A stretch of DNA of 64,000 bases from Ignavibacteriae bacterium HGW-Ignavibacteriae-4 (GCA_002839765.1 PGYR01000008.1:1-64000); one strand, 5' to 3'. Counted from the stretch's first letter, positions 46,894 to 56,816 are shown. Numbers and translations are program-made. Notes: generated by a model not told the origin, from the letters alone.

Positions 46894-48624
46894 ATGAAAA
46901 TGCTACGATTAGCCCTATTATTTTTATTAGTAGCGACTATTACTTCGGCACAAGATGCTAAGCAATTTGCTATAATGATAGAATCCAAAATAGACGACAC
47001 AGGGTTTGCACCCCAGGTTGTACTTAGTTGGCAAAATGACACTACTGCGAGTAGATATGTGGTTTACAAAAGACTCTACGAAGTAGATAAATTCGAGAAA
47101 TTGGCGGAAGTAAGCGGTGGAGCAAACACATTTTCCGATTTGGATCCTATGTATGGTAAAGTAGCTGAGTATAAAGTTGAAAAAGTATTCAGTGATGGCA
47201 AACAGCTAATATCTACTTACGCTTACAAAGCATTAGCTTGGGATGCTAACCTAGTAAGTGAAGATTGGAAGACTTTGTTGATATTAGTAGATAATACTCT
47301 TGCTTTTTCAATTTCATCTAAGTTAGAAATGTATAGAAGAGAAATTGAAAAACAGGGCTGGAGAGCTATATACAAATATGTACCTAGAGTAGAATCATTC
47401 AATGCGAAAGCAGTTCTTAATAATAAAGAAATGATAAAAGCGGTATATAAGCAAACTCCTAATTTGAAGGCTATCCTTATATTGGGAAGAGTTGCAATAC
47501 CTTACTCTGGTAATACTGCCCCCGATGGTCATGGAGACGATAACCCATTGCCACACAAAGGAGCTTACCCAGCTGATGTATTCTACGGAGATTTGGACAC
47601 AAGAGATTGGACAGATAATAAGGTTAGCAATGATAAATCTGCATTCCCTAGACAGCACAATTACATAAACGACGGCAAATGGGACGATTCGAATATCCCA
47701 AGTAAAGTTGAATTAGCAGTAGGAAGAGTGGACTTCTTTGATTTGCCTTTTTTCAAAGAAAGTGAAGCCGAAATGATAAATAATTATCTCCAAAAAGATA
47801 TAGACTATCGCAGTGGAGTGATGAAAGCAGATAATGATGCTATACTCTATGATGGATTTGATTCGCGTCAGGCGGGTTATGCTGCCGATGGATGGAATAA
47901 TCTAACTTCGCTATACGGTAGAGACAATGTAGTAGAAATGAGAGTGAGAGAGGAAATAATTAAAAACTCTTATGAAATGGTATATGCTAACGCAAATGGT
48001 GGGATTGACAATATATCAGACGCAATATATTCAGGTGAAATAGCTGAGAAAGGCTATAAAGGAATACATAATATGATATTCGGTTCATATAATGTGGATT
48101 GGGATTCCGAGAGCAATCTTCTCCGCTCTATAATTGCTTCTAAACCAATGGCTCTAACATCAGTATGGGCGACCCGACCTTTCTGGACATACTTCAAATT
48201 GGGATTGGGCGAGACCTTCGGTGAGGCACTACTCAGCACCCAGAACAATCGCTCGGAATACGTATATCCGTCCGTAGTTTACAATGGGGGAGTGCATATA
48301 GCTTTGATGGGCGACCCAACACTAAGTCTGATTAATGAAAATGTTTTAGATTCAGTTGTAAGAATTTATGAAAATGACAAATTAGTTAGTATTAATGTAA
48401 ATATAAAAGAAGAAACTAGAATATATGGCTATCAGATATTAGCTCTACAAAAAGTCGTGAAAACAATCTTATTTAATGAGAGCAAGGACGCAGGTTTTAT
48501 TATTGACCTAACCGATATAGATTCTTCTTTTGAAAATAGACCCTATATAGTAAGACCAATAATTAAGATTGAAAACAAATCAGGTAGATTTCTATACCTT
48601 GGTAATGGGAAAGTTATACAATGA
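46894..48624 (+). CDS. Secreted gingipain (C25)-like protein lacking the usual Cys
   Basis: The 576-aa product has a signal peptide (MKMLRLALLFLLVATITSAQ), a fibronectin-III-like N-terminus (PQVVLSWQNDTTASRYVVYKR) and a large domain resembling peptidase C25: KAILILGRVAIPYSG, a PADVFYGDLDTRDW acidic block, VELAVGRVDFFDLP (usual VFVGRIP), and the terminal YNGGVHIALMGDPTLSL typical of C25. Where C25 has its Cys after a Ser/Gly turn, this reads MIFGSYNVDWDS, without Cys. I infer an inactive or altered member. No T9SS sorting domain is visible at the C-terminus (RFLYLGNGKVIQ). Confidence 0.6.
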   Translation: MKMLRLALLFLLVATITSAQDAKQFAIMIESKIDDTGFAPQVVLSWQNDTTASRYVVYKRLYEVDKFEKLAEVSGGANTFSDLDPMYGKVAEYKVEKVFSDGKQLISTYAYKALAWDANLVSEDWKTLLILVDNTLAFSISSKLEMYRREIEKQGWRAIYKYVPRVESFNAKAVLNNKEMIKAVYKQTPNLKAILILGRVAIPYSGNTAPDGHGDDNPLPHKGAYPADVFYGDLDTRDWTDNKVSNDKSAFPRQHNYINDGKWDDSNIPSKVELAVGRVDFFDLPFFKESEAEMINNYLQKDIDYRSGVMKADNDAILYDGFDSRQAGYAADGWNNLTSLYGRDNVVEMRVREEIIKNSYEMVYANANGGIDNISDAIYSGEIAEKGYKGIHNMIFGSYNVDWDSESNLLRSIIASKPMALTSVWATRPFWTYFKLGLGETFGEALLSTQNNRSEYVYPSVVYNGGVHIALMGDPTLSLINENVLDSVVRIYENDKLVSINVNIKEETRIYGYQILALQKVVKTILFNESKDAGFIIDLTDIDSSFENRPYIVRPIIKIENKSGRFLYLGNGKVIQ

Positions 48625-48631
48625 GGGAAAT

Positions 48632-49015
48632 ATGAATAATGATATTATTGAAAATATAAACGAAGGACCAAAGAATGGTGGAAGGTTTGGTACAACTATA
48701 ATCCTTGTAATTGATTTATTGCTTATTGCATTTAGTTTCCTAATTTTTAATACAGCTCCTAGTTTGGGATACCTTGTTATTTTATACGGTGCAATTGCAG
48801 TATTAGTACTAGGAGTAATAATTTCTTTAGCCTGCCGAGATAAAATTAAGGAAAGAGCAATAGGCCTTATATCAATTGGCGTTGGAATCGCTATTGGAGT
48901 TGCAAGTGGAATAGATATTGACAATAATGAAGTTATCATGACCATCGGGCAAATTGTTACTGGGGTTTCATTTTTTCTAATTTCTTACTTGATTTATATA
49001 TTATGGAGAAAATAA
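48632..49015 (+). CDS. Small membrane protein, unknown
   Basis: ATG 48632 with AGGGAA before it gives 127 aa; the ORF-track start lies within the upstream gene. The protein has four membrane helices (TTIILVIDLLLIAFSFLIF; LGYLVILYGAIAVLVLGVII; AIGLISIGVGIAIGVASGI; IGQIVTGVSFFLISYLIYIL). It starts 8 bp after the C25-like gene stop and is probably co-transcribed. No family is recognised. Confidence 0.6.
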   Translation: MNNDIIENINEGPKNGGRFGTTIILVIDLLLIAFSFLIFNTAPSLGYLVILYGAIAVLVLGVIISLACRDKIKERAIGLISIGVGIAIGVASGIDIDNNEVIMTIGQIVTGVSFFLISYLIYILWRK

Positions 49016-49069
49016 CTCATTCTTTATCTTTACTTCTGCCAGCTCATATCAAATAGTACATATCTGTGT

Positions 49070-49255
49070 ATTGCCGTTGGCTTCAGCCAACGGATATTCA
49101 GACATCACATCCTCAAATTGGACTTCAAGTCCTATATTTATTTAAGTCTTAGCGGAGTTGTTTTGTTATTATTCGATGTCAGTTGCTACTAATATTGAAC
49201 TCCTACGGAGTTCTCCTGGACTCTTCGCTAACTTCGTTAGCTCTGAGTGACGGTT
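49070..49255. repeat. Hairpin-cluster repeat, copy C (in gene-free 49016-49326)
   Basis: This is the reverse-orientation counterpart of copy A. Hairpins are CCGTTGGC-TTCA-GCCAACGG (49074-49093), GGACT-TCA-AGTCC (49120-49132, with one further base pair not counted), GAACTCC-TAC-GGAGTTC (49197-49213) and GCTAAC-TTC-GTTAGC (49227-49241). Hairpin order and spacer words (TCCTGGACTC, TAATATTGAACTCC) match copy A reversed, while stem bases differ in compensating pairs. No gene is present in the gap. Confidence 0.7.
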
Positions 49256-49326
49256 TTTTTGTTAAAAAATTAATAACCAGTGCAATCCATAAATCAGTTT
49301 AATCAATGATTCAGAAAATCATCACA

Positions 49327-51672
49327 CTACTGAAATAAAGGCGAAGAAACGTTGATTCCAAAGCCAAAGTTCCCTTTACCCAATTCACCTATTCCCCAAC
49401 GGAAGCCAGCTTCAAGTTGGATAAGTGGACTGATGAAAGTGGGAATTTTTGTAATATTGAACCCAACTTCATTGTAGAATTTCTCGCTTGTTCCACTATA
49501 TAAATTGTACTCGTCTTGCTTGTAGTAACCCGCGGAGTAGTTCAGTTCTAACCCCAACCCACGTCCACGATATTTCGGCAAACCAGCTGCTCGCCATAGA
49601 AAATCTGAAAAGTCAAAACCAGTGTGCAGTTCCAGAAATTCTGAGCCACCGAATCGTGTATAATCGGGCGAAATAAATCTATCTCTGATTTTGAAAACTA
49701 CTATTTGTGTATTCATACGGTAAAGTAGATGTTGGGGCATATTGTTTGATATTCCACTTTTCACTGTTGCGTATAAATTACCCGGTTCGAACCCAGTGCT
49801 GATAATAGGCACTGCCGCACCTAACTCCCCAAATAGATAATCATATTTTTTATCAATCGTTAAGCTTTTGCCTGTTTGGTATTCTGCTCGTACGTGGTAT
49901 TCCAATCGGCTGTGCTTTACATTACCATCATTTTTATATGCCGCTTCAATTCCATATTGCTCATATCGTCCTCCGTCTATTATGCGGTTCTCTCTCCATT
50001 TGTACTCGGAGAAAAGTTTAGGATTGTTGTTCGGGATATTACTTATCAGTTCATTTCTATAACTAGCTCGGATAAGTAGGTTATCGTATCTGAAGTTTAG
50101 TCCACCATCAATTCTATCAGACAAATACCAATCATAGTAATCACGAACAAATAACGATGTGGCAGTAGATAGTAGAATGTCAGAATTATTATTAACTGAT
50201 AGGGGATAAGTGTTTCTTTCAAATCCGATATCAGCTTGTAAATAGTCTAATATTCTCGATTTTGCTTTAGCTCCAAAGTACAAATTCTCAGAAGTTATAG
50301 CATAAGCACCAAAGAACTCAGGATTGAAATAGCGACTAATTTCTATTTTTGGGGATAGACCTAAAGTGAAACCATCAACTCTATTCAATCGGAAATATGG
50401 ATCATAACTGAATTTGAAGCTTCCTTCTTTTACACTATCTTTAGCCGCGAACTCTTTTGCCAATGAGTCAGTTTTGGCGTAGATTTCTCGCTCTTTGTCT
50501 GTTGTATTTATTAGTGAGGTATTCGCCCAAAATTCAGTTGTAGCACTGTCAGCTTCAGGTGCAGCTACTACTCTTTGCTCTGGATTGTTGTATATAGAAT
50601 CTGGTAAAGGTTGATTGATTTTCAAATCTTCAACCACAGTCATTGCACTTGCCGTAGCAGTGAAATCAAACATTCCCGATAATATTTCAACTTTTAGTTG
50701 ACCAGTAGTGTTGAGTAATGTCGGATACCAATAATCTGAGTTCATCTTCTCGAATTTCTCTTCAAATTCGATATTAGATATAAACTCAATCAAATCATCG
50801 CTTGTTGGTTTTGCTTTGATATATGTTAGTTCATAGCTATCTTCGAGTATACTCATAGTACCGACGAAGCCAGGGTATATGTTGCTTATGGATTTGAAAT
50901 CAATTACATAAATAAATTTGTCATCATATAACTCACGTGAGACTAACTTGAACTCATATTCTCCAAGAGCATCCTCACTGAGTGGGCTAGTAAATTGGGT
51001 ATTGTTAATACCTATTTCATCAGCATAGAAATTCACAAAAGAAGATAACGAAATAAGATTATATTGTTGTTTGAAATTGGCCGTATTTCTACGCTTTAGT
51101 ATAATATCTTTTGAGATATTCTTATCGAAATCTTTATAGCTTTTCGAGTATGTCTCAGCGATTATATTCTCAAATAAATCTCGCTCTAATTCTTTGTCTT
51201 CTGTTCCAGGTAGGGGATTCTGAAATTCATAAAGCTCACCGCCCAACTCCACTTTCACCTTAGAAAAAAGTGTTTGCTCTACCGTTTTTATTTTCTGTTG
51301 ATTGGCTTCTTTATTAGCAACGGCCCGCTTTATTATCTCCTCTACACTTATATCATCTGTCACAGTAGCTTCAGACATTTTCACACTTTCGGGTACAAGT
51401 TTGATTTCCAAATTCGTCACATTAGCTATAGTTATGGTCTCACTTTGGTAGCCAATAGCTGTGAATTTCAGCTTGTCTCCTTTGTTCACACCCGGTAATT
51501 TGAATATACCATCACGATTTGCATAAGTGCCTTTACTAGTACCTACTAACCTTACAGAAGCGGACACCACTGATTCTTTCGATTTGGAATCAATGACACG
51601 ACCAGTTATAACTTCGGCAGTAGTTATATTAAAAGTAAAGAATGTAAATAGGACGATAAATGTGATTTTCAT
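49327..51672 (-). CDS. DUF5686 and carboxypeptidase-regulatory-like domain outer-membrane protein
   Basis: Start at ATG 51672 gives 781 aa with a signal peptide (MKITFIVLFTFFTFNITTA). A carboxypeptidase-regulatory-like domain (about 22-100: VITGRVIDSKSKESVVSASVRLVG, GDKLKFTAIGYQSETI) precedes a long DUF5686-type part with barrel-like strands ending GNFGFGINVSSPLFQ. Such proteins resemble TonB-linked transporters without a plug and occur widely in Bacteroidota. It starts 19 bp after the fhs stop codon. The substrate is unknown. Confidence 0.82.
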   Translation of the reverse strand: MKITFIVLFTFFTFNITTAEVITGRVIDSKSKESVVSASVRLVGTSKGTYANRDGIFKLPGVNKGDKLKFTAIGYQSETITIANVTNLEIKLVPESVKMSEATVTDDISVEEIIKRAVANKEANQQKIKTVEQTLFSKVKVELGGELYEFQNPLPGTEDKELERDLFENIIAETYSKSYKDFDKNISKDIILKRRNTANFKQQYNLISLSSFVNFYADEIGINNTQFTSPLSEDALGEYEFKLVSRELYDDKFIYVIDFKSISNIYPGFVGTMSILEDSYELTYIKAKPTSDDLIEFISNIEFEEKFEKMNSDYWYPTLLNTTGQLKVEILSGMFDFTATASAMTVVEDLKINQPLPDSIYNNPEQRVVAAPEADSATTEFWANTSLINTTDKEREIYAKTDSLAKEFAAKDSVKEGSFKFSYDPYFRLNRVDGFTLGLSPKIEISRYFNPEFFGAYAITSENLYFGAKAKSRILDYLQADIGFERNTYPLSVNNNSDILLSTATSLFVRDYYDWYLSDRIDGGLNFRYDNLLIRASYRNELISNIPNNNPKLFSEYKWRENRIIDGGRYEQYGIEAAYKNDGNVKHSRLEYHVRAEYQTGKSLTIDKKYDYLFGELGAAVPIISTGFEPGNLYATVKSGISNNMPQHLLYRMNTQIVVFKIRDRFISPDYTRFGGSEFLELHTGFDFSDFLWRAAGLPKYRGRGLGLELNYSAGYYKQDEYNLYSGTSEKFYNEVGFNITKIPTFISPLIQLEAGFRWGIGELGKGNFGFGINVSSPLFQ

Positions 51673-51691
51673 TTTATTATGAGTTATATTT

Positions 51692-53419
51692 TTAATGTTC
51701 AACGCCAGTTATTTCACCAGTTTCTGTATTTATATCTATATCCATAAATGAAGGGCGAGTTGCTAATCCGGGCATTGTGCTAATGCTACCAGTGAGAGGA
51801 TATAAGAACCCTGCTCCCACACTTGCTCTAACCTCTGAAATAGGTACTGTGAAGCCAGTTGGAACCCCTTTTAGACGAGCATCGTGACTTAAGCTCAAAG
51901 GCGTTTTTGCCATACAAATTGGTATTTTGTCGAATCCCAAACGAGTGAAGTCAGCTATCTGTTTTTCAGCTTTCTCTGAGTATTCTACTCCGTCTGCTCC
52001 ATACATTTTCTTAGCGATGGTTTCTATTTTCTCTTTAATCGGTATATCCAATTCATAAAGATATTCGAAATTTGAGCCAACTTCAGCTGCTTTGATAACT
52101 GCTTCAGCTAGGTTCGAAGCACCAATACCACCTTCACCAAAGTGAGTTGTACCAACTGCATCTAATGCTCCATTCTCTATCGAATACTTACGAATCATTT
52201 CAACTTCAGCTGCTGTATCTTCAGGGAATTGGTTGATAGCAACTACCACTGAGACTCCATATTGCCTTGCATTTTTAATATGTGCCCCTAGATTTGCTAA
52301 ACCTTTTTCCAATAATTCCAGATTTTCAGATGTATAAACTGGATCAAGTTTGCCAGGAGTTACAGCTGGTCCACCACCGTGTAGTTTCAATGCTCTTACA
52401 GTTGCAACCATTACTACTGCATCAGGGGAAAGACCTGAATAACGACATTTTATATTAAAGAATTTTTCCATCCCCATATCAGCAGCAAATCCTGCTTCTG
52501 TAATTACATAATCTGCTAATTTCAGAGCAATCTTATCTGCTATAATAGAAGAATTACCATGTGCAATATTAGCGAAAGGCCCTGTATGTACTAGCACTGG
52601 CTGACCTTCTAAAGTCTGCACTAATGTTGGTTTGATAGCATTTACAAGCAAAGCAGCAACTGCACCAGCTACTTGTAAGTCTTCTAATGTGATTGGTTCT
52701 CCAGCTTTGGAAAGGGCAATAACAGCTCGACCTATTCTAGTTCTTAGGTCTTTCAGATCAATCGCAAGTGCTAAAATAGCCATTAACTCACTAGCTACGG
52801 TCAAATCGAAAAGTGTTTTTCTTGGGAATATATCACTCGGTACACCGTCTCTGGCCTCTGTATCATCTAAACCTATATTTATATTTCGCAATGAACGATC
52901 GCATACATCTACTACTCTATTCCAGATTATAGTATTTGGGTCAACGTCTAATCTTTTATTAATTCCTCGCGATTTCAAAGCTTCATCATCTTGCCTTGTC
53001 TCATGCCACATACGAGTATCGAGTGCGGCCATTGCTAGGTTATGAGCAGCTCCTATAGCGTGTATATCACCAGTTAGACCTAGGTTTATCTCATCTACAG
53101 GTATAGCCAAACTTTTACCACCACCAGCTCCACCACCTTTGATATTGAATGTTGGTGCCATGCTTGGCTGTCGGATACAAGCTATTACATTTTTATTATG
53201 CGCAGTCCCAAATGCCTGTGTTAACCCTAACAATGTAGTAGTCTTACCTTCACCTAGAGGTGTCGGGGTAATAGCCGTTACAAGAATATATTTCCCATTC
53301 TTTTTGTTTTCTAATCTTTTGTTTATTTCTAACTTAATTTTTGCTTTAGTATTACCATATAATTCCAGTTCATCTTCATTGATACCAGCCTTATTAGCTA
53401 TTTCTCTTATATCTTTCAT
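51692..53419 (-). CDS. fhs: Formate-tetrahydrofolate ligase
   Basis: The 575-aa enzyme joins formate to tetrahydrofolate with ATP, giving 10-formyl-THF for one-carbon metabolism. The P-loop-like ITPTPLGEGKTTTLLGL (residues 50-66), the FHS motif FNIKGGGAGGGKS, and PVLVHTGPFANIAHGNSSIIADKIAL are all present. The length is normal (about 555-580). Its stop lies 19 bp upstream of the DUF5686 start. Confidence 0.96.
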   Translation of the reverse strand: MKDIREIANKAGINEDELELYGNTKAKIKLEINKRLENKKNGKYILVTAITPTPLGEGKTTTLLGLTQAFGTAHNKNVIACIRQPSMAPTFNIKGGGAGGGKSLAIPVDEINLGLTGDIHAIGAAHNLAMAALDTRMWHETRQDDEALKSRGINKRLDVDPNTIIWNRVVDVCDRSLRNINIGLDDTEARDGVPSDIFPRKTLFDLTVASELMAILALAIDLKDLRTRIGRAVIALSKAGEPITLEDLQVAGAVAALLVNAIKPTLVQTLEGQPVLVHTGPFANIAHGNSSIIADKIALKLADYVITEAGFAADMGMEKFFNIKCRYSGLSPDAVVMVATVRALKLHGGGPAVTPGKLDPVYTSENLELLEKGLANLGAHIKNARQYGVSVVVAINQFPEDTAAEVEMIRKYSIENGALDAVGTTHFGEGGIGASNLAEAVIKAAEVGSNFEYLYELDIPIKEKIETIAKKMYGADGVEYSEKAEKQIADFTRLGFDKIPICMAKTPLSLSHDARLKGVPTGFTVPISEVRASVGAGFLYPLTGSISTMPGLATRPSFMDIDINTETGEITGVEH

Positions 53420-53556
53420 CTAATTGGTTCTCTTTTTTCATAATTTGAATTCACAATATAATAATTTAGACATTCAAAGTCATCATTATTCTGAGTTTAG
53501 GCTTGTGATAATACACAACCAACTATTACGTTAATAGGAAAAAAAAGATAAGTAAT

Positions 53557-54834
53557 ATGATAACAGACTTCCTTTACGAAATATATGTTCTCTTTATAGA
53601 AATGTCTCCTTACTTGATGATAGGGCTGGCGTTCGTGGCCATCCTAAACATCTATATGACCAAAGAATTTGTTAAAAAACAAATTGGGAAAGATAGTATT
53701 TGGTCAATTTTCAAAGCTGCATTATTCGGTGTACCACTTCCTTTATGTTCTTGCGGTGTAATACCAACTACGGTATATATGGCTGATAGCAAGGCTTCGA
53801 AAGGTGCTGTAACATCGTTCCTTATTTCTACTCCTCAAACAGGAATAGACAGCATAATAGCTACTTATGGAATGATGGGTCCAGTTTTCGGGATATTTAG
53901 ACCAATATCCGCTCTAATAATGGGTATCATCGGAGGGCTATTCATAAACGCTACAAACAAAGATAAACCTCTTCCTGAAAAGAAAAATCTTTCATTGAAT
54001 GTGATTGCCGCTCCAACTAAAATGGCTGAAATAAAAGCAGACAAACCTTTCTCAGTTAAAGCTAAATCATCATTAAAATATGCATTCGCTGATTTCCTAG
54101 ATGATATAGTCGTCGAATTTTTAATAGGATTGGTCATAGCTGGAGCTATTACTTATTTTCTTCCTACTGAGTTTCTCGAAGGAACTGGGTTGAAATCTGG
54201 TATTTTAGGTATGTTGGTTATGATACTAATCGGAGTTCCGATGTATGTATGTGCAACAGCATCTATACCAATTGCAGTATCGCTAATTTTGAAGGGGTTT
54301 TCTCCAGGTGTGGCATTTGTTTTTCTTGCTGTTGGCCCTGCTACAAATGCCGCAAGCATTGGAATCCTATCTAAGAGTTTAGGCAAAAAGCTAATTACTT
54401 ATTATCTATTCGCACTTATTGTGATGTCTATTGGCTTCGGTTACCTACTAGATTTTGTATTTGCTTATACAGGTATAAACCCGCAAAAGCAATTAGCAAC
54501 TCACGCTCATCACGAACATTCGGGACTAATTCCTTATGAAGTTCAATTAGTTCTAGCTACTATTTTTGCATTACTTGTGGTGTCTTCATTATATAGGAAG
54601 TACGGTGCAAAATACTTCAGAAATACCTCCAAAGTTGATAATCGAGAATTTGTGAATGTAGAAGGTATGACATGCAACCACTGCGTAGCAACCGTAACTA
54701 ATGCCGTCAATAAAATAGATGGTATTAAAGATGTTGAAGTGGATTTGTCTGCTGGAAAAGCATATTATAGTGGTGATATAGATAAATCAACAGTTAAATC
54801 TGCTGTAGAAAGTTGCGGATATACAGTGGGTTAA
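53557..54834 (+). CDS. Cu/Zn efflux permease (SO_0444-like) with HMA domain
   Basis: The 425-aa inner-membrane permease has eight or so helices of the ArsP/DUF318 type, with GVPLPLCSCGVIPTTVYM (CxCG motif), FLISTPQTGIDSI and GVPMYVCATASIPIA. A His-rich loop (ATHAHHEHSG) and a C-terminal HMA metal-binding domain (VEGMTCNHCVATVTNAV, CxxC) are typical of the SO_0444 Cu/Zn efflux group. It would export copper or zinc. It is a single gene; no metal regulator is adjacent. Confidence 0.87.
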   Translation: MITDFLYEIYVLFIEMSPYLMIGLAFVAILNIYMTKEFVKKQIGKDSIWSIFKAALFGVPLPLCSCGVIPTTVYMADSKASKGAVTSFLISTPQTGIDSIIATYGMMGPVFGIFRPISALIMGIIGGLFINATNKDKPLPEKKNLSLNVIAAPTKMAEIKADKPFSVKAKSSLKYAFADFLDDIVVEFLIGLVIAGAITYFLPTEFLEGTGLKSGILGMLVMILIGVPMYVCATASIPIAVSLILKGFSPGVAFVFLAVGPATNAASIGILSKSLGKKLITYYLFALIVMSIGFGYLLDFVFAYTGINPQKQLATHAHHEHSGLIPYEVQLVLATIFALLVVSSLYRKYGAKYFRNTSKVDNREFVNVEGMTCNHCVATVTNAVNKIDGIKDVEVDLSAGKAYYSGDIDKSTVKSAVESCGYTVG

Positions 54835-54845
54835 TATATATCAGC

Positions 54846-56297
54846 TCAATTTACAAACGTTCTTTCGAATATTTCAAATCTCATGTCTAAATCTTCTATT
54901 AGTCTTAATTTATCTTTTTGGTTCATAAATGAATAATTAATACTATTATAGACTATCTTTTTAAGATCCAAGTAGTTGAAATTGGAGAATGTTTGGAATA
55001 GTTTAATATACTGCTCTGTCATGTCAGTTCTTAGTACACCTGCATCATCAGTAGAGATTACTATAGGTACATTGTAATCAAAATAAAGAGATATGGGGTG
55101 AGATGATCCTTTTACTCCAAGGATAAATTCATTACTTGTTAGGTTGATTTCCACAGGTATTTGATTTTCAGCCATATATTTAAGTACACTATCAGAATTA
55201 CTTTCATAAGCAATATCAACTCCGTGTCCTATTCTATCAGCCTTACCCTCAAATACTGATTCTTTGATATGCCAGGATAAATCTTCTGGCTTTACTAATC
55301 CAAGTGTTAGTTCGCCAGCGTGCATTGCCGTCTTTACGTTCTTATATTTATTCTTTAGGAATCGAAAGAATTGATTATGTAGCCAATAATCCCTCATAGA
55401 AATAGTGTTGTTCTCGGGTGCAACTATATTCACTCCTACAATCAAATCGGAATTTGATGCAGATTCAAATGATAGAATCAAGTCTTTGAAAACAGAAGTT
55501 GGATTCAGAACTCTAACAACATAATTCTGATATCGAATCGTAAATTTATAATCATCTAGTTTTAATACTTTATGTAGTGAATCTACTTTCTGGTTGTGTG
55601 TATTTGCAATAGATTTATAAGAACTTTGACTTGAATAATATTTAAACATTATCTCTAAAGAGTCTTGTATAGCTTTGTCTTTAGTTTCTTGAAGCTTGAA
55701 AAGTGTTGAATCAAAGATTTGATCTATTTCATATTTCGGCAGTTTACCAACACTAATAAACATAGATTCTATGTAACTAACATTTTCATTTATCGCTCTT
55801 TCCCTTAATTCTATAAGTCCTTCACTTATAGTATTTTTTTTAGGTATATCGAATTTTTCAAATGTAGCAAAAAAATGCTCATCTGTTGGCTCTGAGACAT
55901 AGTTGTAATATAGGATTGACCAAGATTCTATTATCTTGACTTTAGTATTTTGCCAATTTCCATCTGCCTTGATTGAGCTAATTTTTGACCATTCATTACT
56001 CTCAAGATTTGGAGGTGTCTGATCAATTATTTCATAATTAATCTTATTTACCCATAGATCATTATCTTCGATATACTTGAGATATGTTTCTGCATAAATG
56101 GAGCCACTATAGTGATGATGCAAATCCCCACCTTTAGGCATTCTTTGAAAAATCTGTCTGAGTTTGACATTATTATTTCTGTACATATTTAGAGTTGTAT
56201 CTATTCTTGCAATTGATTCGAGCTCACTTCCTTCAGCTGGGATTATGACGATATATATGATAATTGTCATTAAAACTATATTATAAATCTTTCGCAT
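54846..56297 (-). CDS. Exported adenosine deaminase-like protein
   Basis: The real start is ATG 56297 (the track start is TTG), giving 483 aa with a signal or anchor (MRKIYNIVLMTIIIYIVIIPAEG). The ADA/ADGF metal-dependent deaminase motifs are present: MPKGGDLHHHYSGSIYAETY (HxH), TAMHAGELT, RIGHGVDIAYE and VPIVISTDDAGVLRTDM. Residues about 90-270 are an insert not found in cytosolic ADA, as in secreted ADGF enzymes. It would deaminate adenosine or a related nucleoside outside the cytoplasm. It is convergent with the permease gene. Confidence 0.85.
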   Translation of the reverse strand: MRKIYNIVLMTIIIYIVIIPAEGSELESIARIDTTLNMYRNNNVKLRQIFQRMPKGGDLHHHYSGSIYAETYLKYIEDNDLWVNKINYEIIDQTPPNLESNEWSKISSIKADGNWQNTKVKIIESWSILYYNYVSEPTDEHFFATFEKFDIPKKNTISEGLIELRERAINENVSYIESMFISVGKLPKYEIDQIFDSTLFKLQETKDKAIQDSLEIMFKYYSSQSSYKSIANTHNQKVDSLHKVLKLDDYKFTIRYQNYVVRVLNPTSVFKDLILSFESASNSDLIVGVNIVAPENNTISMRDYWLHNQFFRFLKNKYKNVKTAMHAGELTLGLVKPEDLSWHIKESVFEGKADRIGHGVDIAYESNSDSVLKYMAENQIPVEINLTSNEFILGVKGSSHPISLYFDYNVPIVISTDDAGVLRTDMTEQYIKLFQTFSNFNYLDLKKIVYNSINYSFMNQKDKLRLIEDLDMRFEIFERTFVN

Positions 56298-56444
56298 TGT
56301 CTTCTCTAAATATTTTTCTCTTCGACTCAAATCTAAATAAAAAAGTTGCTATTTCATTATTATTTGAAAATTCTGTGAACCTTTTATTCCAATTTTCGTT
56401 TTTAGAAATAAGAATATTTTTAAATAATAAATTGAGAGAATATA

Positions 56445-56735
56445 ATGAAAAAATTAACAGTCCTTTTAGCAGCTCTAGTCATGACTAGTATATCATCATT
56501 TGCAGCAGTAAACATAAATGTCGATGCAAAGAAAAATAAAATAGAATTACGGTCAGACAAAAATAGTATAGTCGAAGTGAATTTGAATCGATTAGATGGT
56601 GGTTTGTACGAACCAAGTTTTGTACCATCTAATAATCTGAATATCAGTACTAAGAATTTAATTCCAGGTGTTTATAAAATAGAAGTAATTAGTTTACAAG
56701 AAGCAAAAACTGTACAGTTCTTGATTATCAACTAG
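56445..56735 (+). CDS. Small secreted beta-sandwich protein
   Basis: The 96-aa product has a signal peptide (MKKLTVLLAALVMTSISSFA). The mature 75 residues look like an isolated T9SS-type or DUF3244-type beta domain: VNINVDAKKNKIELRSDKNSIVEVNLNR and PGVYKIEVISLQEAKTVQFLI. There is no upstream cargo domain, which is unusual. It may be a free adapter or decoy. The start is preceded by a GAGAG ribosome site. Confidence 0.7.
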   Translation: MKKLTVLLAALVMTSISSFAAVNINVDAKKNKIELRSDKNSIVEVNLNRLDGGLYEPSFVPSNNLNISTKNLIPGVYKIEVISLQEAKTVQFLIIN

Positions 56736-56776
56736 TATTACTATTGCTAGAAATTGGATTTAAAATTTAGCAAAAA

Positions 56777-56808
56777 AAAATCCTTTCTCAATTAAGAGAA
56801 AGGATTTT
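56777..56808 (-). terminator. Terminator downstream of tRNA-fMet
   Basis: A perfect 13-bp stem AAAATCCTTTCTC/GAGAAAGGATTTT encloses the loop AATTAA. On the minus strand a nine-T run follows, so it ends the tRNA transcript; it may also stop transcription of the small plus-strand gene. Confidence 0.85.
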
Positions 56809-56816
56809 CTGTTTTG

